Positions 7,089-10,839 of a stretch of DNA of 10,839 bases are shown here, in pieces (the first letter of the stretch is position 1; the number at the start of each line of letters is the position of its first letter). The translations under genes and the position numbers were made by a program. The notes under the pieces were generated by a model. That model saw only the letters and a program-made list of their open reading frames with translations, had not been told where the DNA came from and searched no databases. This stretch comes from Bacillota bacterium (lineage in GTDB: Bacteria; Bacillota; UBA4882; UBA10575): assembly GCA_003511465.1 (NCBI GenBank), contig DOID01000053.1, positions 1,264 through 12,102 of the forward strand, in the 5' to 3' direction.

Positions 7089-8156
7089 TTATCGACCTCT
7101 AATCATAATTCCCGCTCCCGACTGCGGTCCCGGTCTCCCTTGGGTTGGTGTTGAACTAGAAGCCGCAGTGTTCCCAGAAAACTGGTAGGTATTGATCAAA
7201 ATCTCCTCCCCAGGAACGATCCCCTCTAAGATTACCACCTCAAAACCGCTACTCATTCCAGTTTTTACCGGAGTCGGTACCGGTTTATTCTCCACAACTT
7301 TAATTACCTGTTCAACACCTTTGTCATTAACAATGGCAGTAATTGGGACGACCAACTGGTCTTTTAGTTCATCGACGATAATTTCCACTTCAGCCGAGAA
7401 TTCCGGTTTCAACAAAGGTGATTCCTCCGTGAGCACGATACTGACCGGTAAAGTGACCACCCCATTATCATTAACTGCCTGTAAGGCGATGGTCTTAACC
7501 CGACCTTCAAATTTCCGTTCCGGAATCGCCTCGACAGTGATCATTACTCGCTGCCCCACCGCCACCTGCGGACTTTCATTCTCACTAATTCTCACTTCAA
7601 TCTCGTAGGGTCCGTCGGCAATGATCGTCCCGACCGCATTCTGTTCGTTAATCCCGACATAATCACCGACATCCACCAAATCTCTAGTGATAATACCGTC
7701 AAAGGGAGCGCGTAAAGTCGTCGCTTCCAGATTCTCCTGGGCCATCTTTAAGGCCAATTCCGCCTCAATAATCTCCCGTTCCAAACCGTTAATCAACGCC
7801 AAATCATAGGCCTTTTGCGCCTGCAGATTATCCAATTTTTGTTTCGTCGGATCCAGCTCTACCAAGACCTCGTCTTTCTTCACTCGGCGGCCTTCCGAAA
7901 GGCGATCGGTGATCACCTTCCCGCTAACGCTAAAAAACAACTCCTTACTCTGTTGGGGTGATAAATAACCACTGGCTGCAATCGTTTTTTGGAGATCTTT
8001 CTTTTCTACTGTCATCACCATCTGGGGCCGAATATCTGACCTGAGCGCTCCATTTCCAGCCGGCTTCATTCTAGAACCTCTCACCCAGAAGAACAAGACT
8101 CCGCCAATCACTAAGATCAAAAGCACCGGTAGGAACCGCCGTCGCTTTTTTTTCAT
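7089..8156 (-). CDS. MacA-like periplasmic adaptor (HlyD/membrane fusion family) with short hairpin
   Basis: This 355-residue adaptor should link the inner-membrane MacB-type permease to the outer duct. Residues 1-8 are strongly basic and 9-24 form one membrane anchor. The first lipoyl half (about 70-102, including FSVSGKV and LVELDP) leads into a helical hairpin at about 103-146. The second lipoyl half begins at TLRAPFDGII (147-156). Beta-barrel and membrane-proximal domains follow to about 325, then a Ser/Pro/Gly-rich tail. The hairpin is only about 45 residues, roughly half that of E. coli MacA as I remember it, and I see no R-x3-L-x6-S tip motif of the kind TolC-docking adaptors carry. 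The gene begins 63 bases after the TolC gene, behind an AT-rich spacer, and ends 2 bases before the ATPase gene. The family call is firm; the unusual docking is inferred. Confidence 0.9.
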   Translation of the reverse strand: MKKKRRRFLPVLLILVIGGVLFFWVRGSRMKPAGNGALRSDIRPQMVMTVEKKDLQKTIAASGYLSPQQSKELFFSVSGKVITDRLSEGRRVKKDEVLVELDPTKQKLDNLQAQKAYDLALINGLEREIIEAELALKMAQENLEATTLRAPFDGIITRDLVDVGDYVGINEQNAVGTIIADGPYEIEVRISENESPQVAVGQRVMITVEAIPERKFEGRVKTIALQAVNDNGVVTLPVSIVLTEESPLLKPEFSAEVEIIVDELKDQLVVPITAIVNDKGVEQVIKVVENKPVPTPVKTGMSSGFEVVILEGIVPGEEILINTYQFSGNTAASSSTPTQGRPGPQSGAGIMIRGR

Positions 8157-8164
8157 TGCCATAG

Positions 8165-8171
8165 CCCCCTC
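8165..8171 (-). promoter_or_regulatory. Ribosome binding site supporting the second ATG of the adaptor gene
   Basis: GAGGGGG lies 8 bases before the ATG at 8156 but only 2 bases before an in-frame ATG at 8162. Normal spacing favours 8156, giving a protein that begins MKKKRRRF. Confidence 0.6.
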
Positions 8172-8219
8172 AAAACGCTTTATTTAAATTAATAATTAAA
8201 TTCTGTTCGGTTTTCACGC

Positions 8220-9635
8220 TTAGATCAACCCGATCAATTGTAACACCCGTAATTTACTTAAGAACACCTGATCCTCTGCGGTTTTATAGCCAAGTTCCGC
8301 GGTTTTCCGTTCGAGATCTTTTAAAGTCCAGTCTTTTTCTGTCAGGTAGCCAGCTTCCAGTTGTTGACGGTAAATAACTGTTTCATTACTAACCTTCTCC
8401 CAGGTAAGTTTTTTCTCCTCTAACTGTAACTCTGCCAGTTCCACTCCGCCAAGTAACGTTTTCAACTGGGAATCTAAATTGGCGCGTATACTCTCTTCCT
8501 CCCGGTCCAGCGCCCGTTGGCGGGCTTCGTATTCCTCCCTCTCTAACCGTCTCGCCCCTCCATCCCAGAACTGATAAGTCAGGTTCAAATTCATTGTCCA
8601 GCTTTTACTCGGTGCATCGTAAGTACCACCGGTGGTAACCTCCGGTTGATAATCCTTCTGCTTCCACGTCCATTCCTGCTCGAGCTGGGCTCGGTCGATG
8701 CGCTTGGCGGTTATTTGATAATGGGTTGCCTCCACCTGGGAAAAGAGTTCCTGACGATCACCGGTCAGTTTCAGCGCGTCAACTTCCGCTTGCAATTCCC
8801 CAAAGTAACTGCTCTTTTCCTCAAGCACAATTTGATAATCGGCGGGTAATCCTAAAGCCAAGAGCCATTGGCGCTTTGCTTCCTCAAAGCGGTTCAATCC
8901 TTGTTTCAGTTTGTATTCCGCTTGTTTCAAAGCAGCTTGAGCCGCTAGGATCTGCTGCTTTCCGGCTTCACCGATCTTCTGCCGCGCCTGGACTAAAGCT
9001 AATTCATCAACAGCAACGTTATATTCTGTTTCCGCCGCTACCAGCTGCTCCTGAAGGCGTAACAGGTCAAGGTAACCCTCTAACCAGTCGATTTTGGCGG
9101 TGGTAACCTGCCATTCATAGTTATCCTCCGCTTTTTTTAGCGTATTTAAAAGCTTATAATACTCCTGTTCGGCAGCAGACGGAACCCAGGGATAGATTTG
9201 TTGCTGGAGCCGGAAGGTAAACCCGACTTCCGCTTCTTCATCCGTGGACAACTGTTTTTTTAGGGTAATCTTCGGTTCAAGGGAGAGACCGGTGCGGAAG
9301 AGTTTGTTCCCCTGGATCCCCACCTCCGCCTGCTCCCCACTGCTGCGATTAGCAGAAGGAGCTTCAGCGCCCTCCGTTCTGCTCGCGGTTATTCCTCCCG
9401 TGAAACCGGCTTGCCAATTCAGACCGGTTTCGATCTTTGCCAACTGTCGGTGGATCTGCTCCACCTCTTCCTCCAGCTTTAAAATGGTGGGACTATGGAC
9501 TAAACCCCAGGCCACCGCTGCTTCCAAACTACCCTTCTCCGCGGCCCGTAGATGGTTTCCCGGCTGGACCAGGATAATAACCAATATTAAGCAGAGCAAG
9601 CAAAAACCATGTACCGTCTTTTGTTTTTTCACCAT
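8220..9635 (-). CDS. TolC-family outer membrane efflux protein (complete)
   Basis: This 471-residue protein is the expected outer-membrane duct of the pump. A signal peptide covers about residues 1-32 (Lys-rich start, hydrophobic core 11-24, likely cleavage near LRAA). Two helical repeats follow, each interrupted by a beta-strand region. The first is about 72-150, unusually long, with alternating polar and hydrophobic residues and a Ser/Gly-rich stretch. The second is about 328-357, ending in YQFWDGGARR, the family's typical exit from the barrel into the next helix. The long helices are rich in Gln, Glu and Ala, as in TolC coiled coils. The start follows the preceding stop by 3 bases, with GGAGG 8 bases before the ATG inside the upstream gene. 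It is a divergent paralogue of its neighbour at 9639-10700, not a copy. The exported substrate cannot be read from the sequence. Confidence 0.88.
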   Translation of the reverse strand: MVKKQKTVHGFCLLCLILVIILVQPGNHLRAAEKGSLEAAVAWGLVHSPTILKLEEEVEQIHRQLAKIETGLNWQAGFTGGITASRTEGAEAPSANRSSGEQAEVGIQGNKLFRTGLSLEPKITLKKQLSTDEEAEVGFTFRLQQQIYPWVPSAAEQEYYKLLNTLKKAEDNYEWQVTTAKIDWLEGYLDLLRLQEQLVAAETEYNVAVDELALVQARQKIGEAGKQQILAAQAALKQAEYKLKQGLNRFEEAKRQWLLALGLPADYQIVLEEKSSYFGELQAEVDALKLTGDRQELFSQVEATHYQITAKRIDRAQLEQEWTWKQKDYQPEVTTGGTYDAPSKSWTMNLNLTYQFWDGGARRLEREEYEARQRALDREEESIRANLDSQLKTLLGGVELAELQLEEKKLTWEKVSNETVIYRQQLEAGYLTEKDWTLKDLERKTAELGYKTAEDQVFLSKLRVLQLIGLI

Positions 9636-9638
9636 CGG

Positions 9639-10700
9639 TTACACCTCCAGATCCATGCCGAGCAGTTGTTGGAATTCTCCCTTTCTCAACTGGAAATTCC
9701 CAACTGCCGCTTGCATTTGGTACTCTGCTTGCAGCAACTCAGCCTCAGCCGCTAAATAGTCCACCGGTTTCAACAAGCCGACTTTCTGTTGCTGCTTAAT
9801 CTTTTGGAAATTCTCCCGTACCGTAACCAAATGAACTTCATTAAGGGCGATCTCTTCTGTGAGCTGCTTTAAAGCCGCATACTGCTTGCGCACGGAGTTT
9901 TCCAATTCCCACGCGGCCTCCTGCCGCCGGATGGTAGTAAGTGTAAGCTTGTTTTCCAATTCTTGCACCTCAACGGGTAACACGGAATCAATGATCGCCT
10001 TTTCCAGCGTAATGCGGGCGATTTCTTCTTCTAGCGTAATCGACTGCAGAGCACGGCTGTGGTTACGGGCCAAGGCCTGACATTCCTCCTCATTTAACTC
10101 CCAGGTCAAGGAAATACTGACTGGTTTTAAAGCTAAATCCGCCAATCCCACCATCGGCTGGCCAATAGCTACCATAAGCTCTCGCCCTAATTGTTCGTAG
10201 TTATCATCCAGGGTTTTCAGTTCTAAACGGGTGCTATGATACTCATTCTCTTGCCGCATTAAGGTCAAACGGGTCTCATATCCCTGATCGACTTGTTTTT
10301 GCATCTGTTCCAAAGTCATTGCTGCCCATTCCACTTTTTTGCGTTTCCATGCTCTTTCCTGTCGGGTTTTGAGCACCTCCAGGTACTGCCGGGCAATGGT
10401 TAGTAACGCCTGATCCTTCGTCTGAAGGAAATTCGCCTCCGCCTGCAGCAGGTTTAATTCCAACTGGAGCTCATTTACACGAGAAGCGGTCAACAGATTG
10501 GCTGCTTTACTCTTTTCATAAGTAATACTGGCATTTTCCCAGTTAAACTTCGCCTTTTTAATCGCGAAATTCGATTCCAAACCCAAGGCCAACGCCTCAC
10601 CAAGACTTAGTTCCCGAACCTCAGCAGCCGGTGCCATCGGAACAAATACCAGCGCCGCCAGGGCCAAAAAACAAATTCCGCACCACAACTTTTTCCGCAA
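9639..10700 (-). CDS. TolC-family protein lacking the outer-membrane beta-barrel segments
   Basis: This 353-residue secreted protein has a signal peptide (about residues 1-26, ending around APAA, no lipobox) and the two-fold helical repeat of TolC-type outer membrane efflux proteins. The typical opening LSLGEALALGLESN is at 31-44. Helical segments cover about 45-180 and 204-345, with a linker around 181-202. In a normal family member each repeat is interrupted by a beta-hairpin of about 30-75 residues. Here the first is replaced by a short turn near 68-75 (NLLTASRV) and the second by about DSVLPVEVQ (238-246). What remains predicts an alpha-barrel without a membrane barrel, which also explains a length well below the usual 430-490. 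It is first in the operon, and its last codons carry the ribosome site of the next gene. A periplasmic duct extension or partner of the full TolC is inferred; family membership is firm. Confidence 0.85.
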   Translation of the reverse strand: MRKKLWCGICFLALAALVFVPMAPAAEVRELSLGEALALGLESNFAIKKAKFNWENASITYEKSKAANLLTASRVNELQLELNLLQAEANFLQTKDQALLTIARQYLEVLKTRQERAWKRKKVEWAAMTLEQMQKQVDQGYETRLTLMRQENEYHSTRLELKTLDDNYEQLGRELMVAIGQPMVGLADLALKPVSISLTWELNEEECQALARNHSRALQSITLEEEIARITLEKAIIDSVLPVEVQELENKLTLTTIRRQEAAWELENSVRKQYAALKQLTEEIALNEVHLVTVRENFQKIKQQQKVGLLKPVDYLAAEAELLQAEYQMQAAVGNFQLRKGEFQQLLGMDLEV

Positions 10701-10708
10701 AACTTCGC

Positions 10709-10715
10709 CCTCCCC
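10709..10715 (-). promoter_or_regulatory. Ribosome binding site that selects a TTG start
   Basis: GGGGAGG on the minus strand sits 8 bases before a TTG at 10700. The reading frame is open further upstream, to a TTG at 10772, but that codon has no ribosome site and would put 24 hydrophilic residues ahead of a clear signal peptide. The TTG at 10700 places the Lys-rich n-region of the signal peptide at the very N-terminus. Confidence 0.8.
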
Positions 10716-10734
10716 AAGATCGGATTTACACAAA

Positions 10735-10761
10735 TAAACGCCATTTCGTCTATATTGTTCC
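10735..10761 (-). promoter_or_regulatory. Candidate ECF-sigma-type promoter of the export operon
   Basis: The minus strand carries GGAAC (10757-10761), then exactly 16 bases, then CGTTTA (10735-10740). This resembles the AAC-N16/17-CGT layout of ECF sigma factor promoters such as those of Bacillus SigW and SigM. A start about 7 bases downstream, near 10727, would leave a short leader holding the ribosome site at 10709-10715. I saw no good TTGACA/TATAAT pair here. Control by envelope stress would suit an export pump, but the call rests on motif shape alone. Confidence 0.4.
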
Positions 10762-10804
10762 TTTCCAGACAAACTTTCACTAAAAAATAAAAGGGGGGAA
10801 ATAT

Positions 10805-10831
10805 AAAAAAACCTCCGTTCATAAACGAAGG
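10805..10831 (-). terminator. Rho-independent terminator of a gene upstream of the window
   Basis: On the minus strand an 8-bp stem (CCTTCGTT pairing with AACGGAGG, including one G-U pair) with a 4-base loop is followed directly by seven T. It lies before the export operon, so it most likely ends transcription of a minus-strand gene beyond the right edge and insulates the operon. It could also act as an attenuator if a promoter lies outside the window. Confidence 0.75.
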
Positions 10832-10839
10832 ATTATCAA

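Noticed and set aside
7960..7968. Plus-strand GATAAATAA inside the adaptor gene, matching the operator half-site
   Set aside because: A single half-site inside a coding region, about as often as chance would give in a window this size.
8181..8204. AT-rich stretch with the small palindrome TTAATAATTAA between the TolC and adaptor genes
   Set aside because: No clear -35 partner, no T-run after a stem and no match to the other repeats beyond AT richness; probably just a spacer.
10701..10772. N-terminal extension of the barrel-less TolC gene to a TTG at 10772
   Set aside because: No ribosome site at 10772, the extension would bury the signal peptide, and the candidate promoter lies inside it.
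10607..10822. Open minus-strand frame of 71 codons overlapping the first TolC-family gene
   Set aside because: It overlaps the signal peptide region of a clear gene in another frame and also runs through the terminator hairpin at 10805-10831; no family resemblance.

Overview
All eight genes in this window lie on the minus strand, so in biological order they read from high to low coordinates. They form two unrelated blocks: a MacAB/TolC-type export operon (about 10700 to 5195) and a DeoR-regulated sugar-type ABC uptake locus (about 5109 to 66, probably continuing past the window edge). No RNA gene, mobile element or CRISPR array was seen, and no gene-free stretch exceeds 300 bases; the longest gap, 2609-2791, holds a terminator and a candidate operator.

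The organism is probably a diderm member of the Bacillota (Firmicutes). Strong GGAGG-type ribosome sites, a TTG start, a TTGACA promoter and RbsA/DeoR sugar genes resemble clostridia, yet the export operon encodes a complete TolC-family protein with beta-strand segments, which only makes sense with an outer membrane. Halanaerobiales-, Negativicutes- or Limnochordia-like lineages would fit. This is inference from gene style; there is no taxonomic marker in the window.

Export block: a terminator of an upstream gene (10805-10831) is followed by a candidate ECF-sigma-type promoter (10735-10761), then five tightly packed genes. These are a TolC-family protein that appears to lack both beta-hairpins (9639-10700), a complete TolC-family protein (8220-9635), a MacA-like adaptor with a very short helical hairpin (7089-8156), a MacB-type ATPase (6403-7086) and a MacB-type permease (5195-6406). 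The expected machine takes a substrate from the inner-membrane face or periplasm and passes it through the adaptor and TolC-like duct. The barrel-less TolC paralogue next to a shortened adaptor is the most unusual part of the window, and suggests a duct built differently from E. coli MacAB-TolC.

Uptake block: a DeoR-family repressor (4297-5109) is coupled to a divergent RbsA-type double ATPase (2792-4297), which ends at a terminator (2731-2760). A second, canonical RbsA-type ATPase (1103-2608) is coupled to an RbsC-type permease (66-1088). The leaders of the two transcription units share a 30-base element matching at 25 of 30 positions, a good candidate for the DeoR operator linking both units. 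No solute-binding protein is in the window, so the substrate is unknown.
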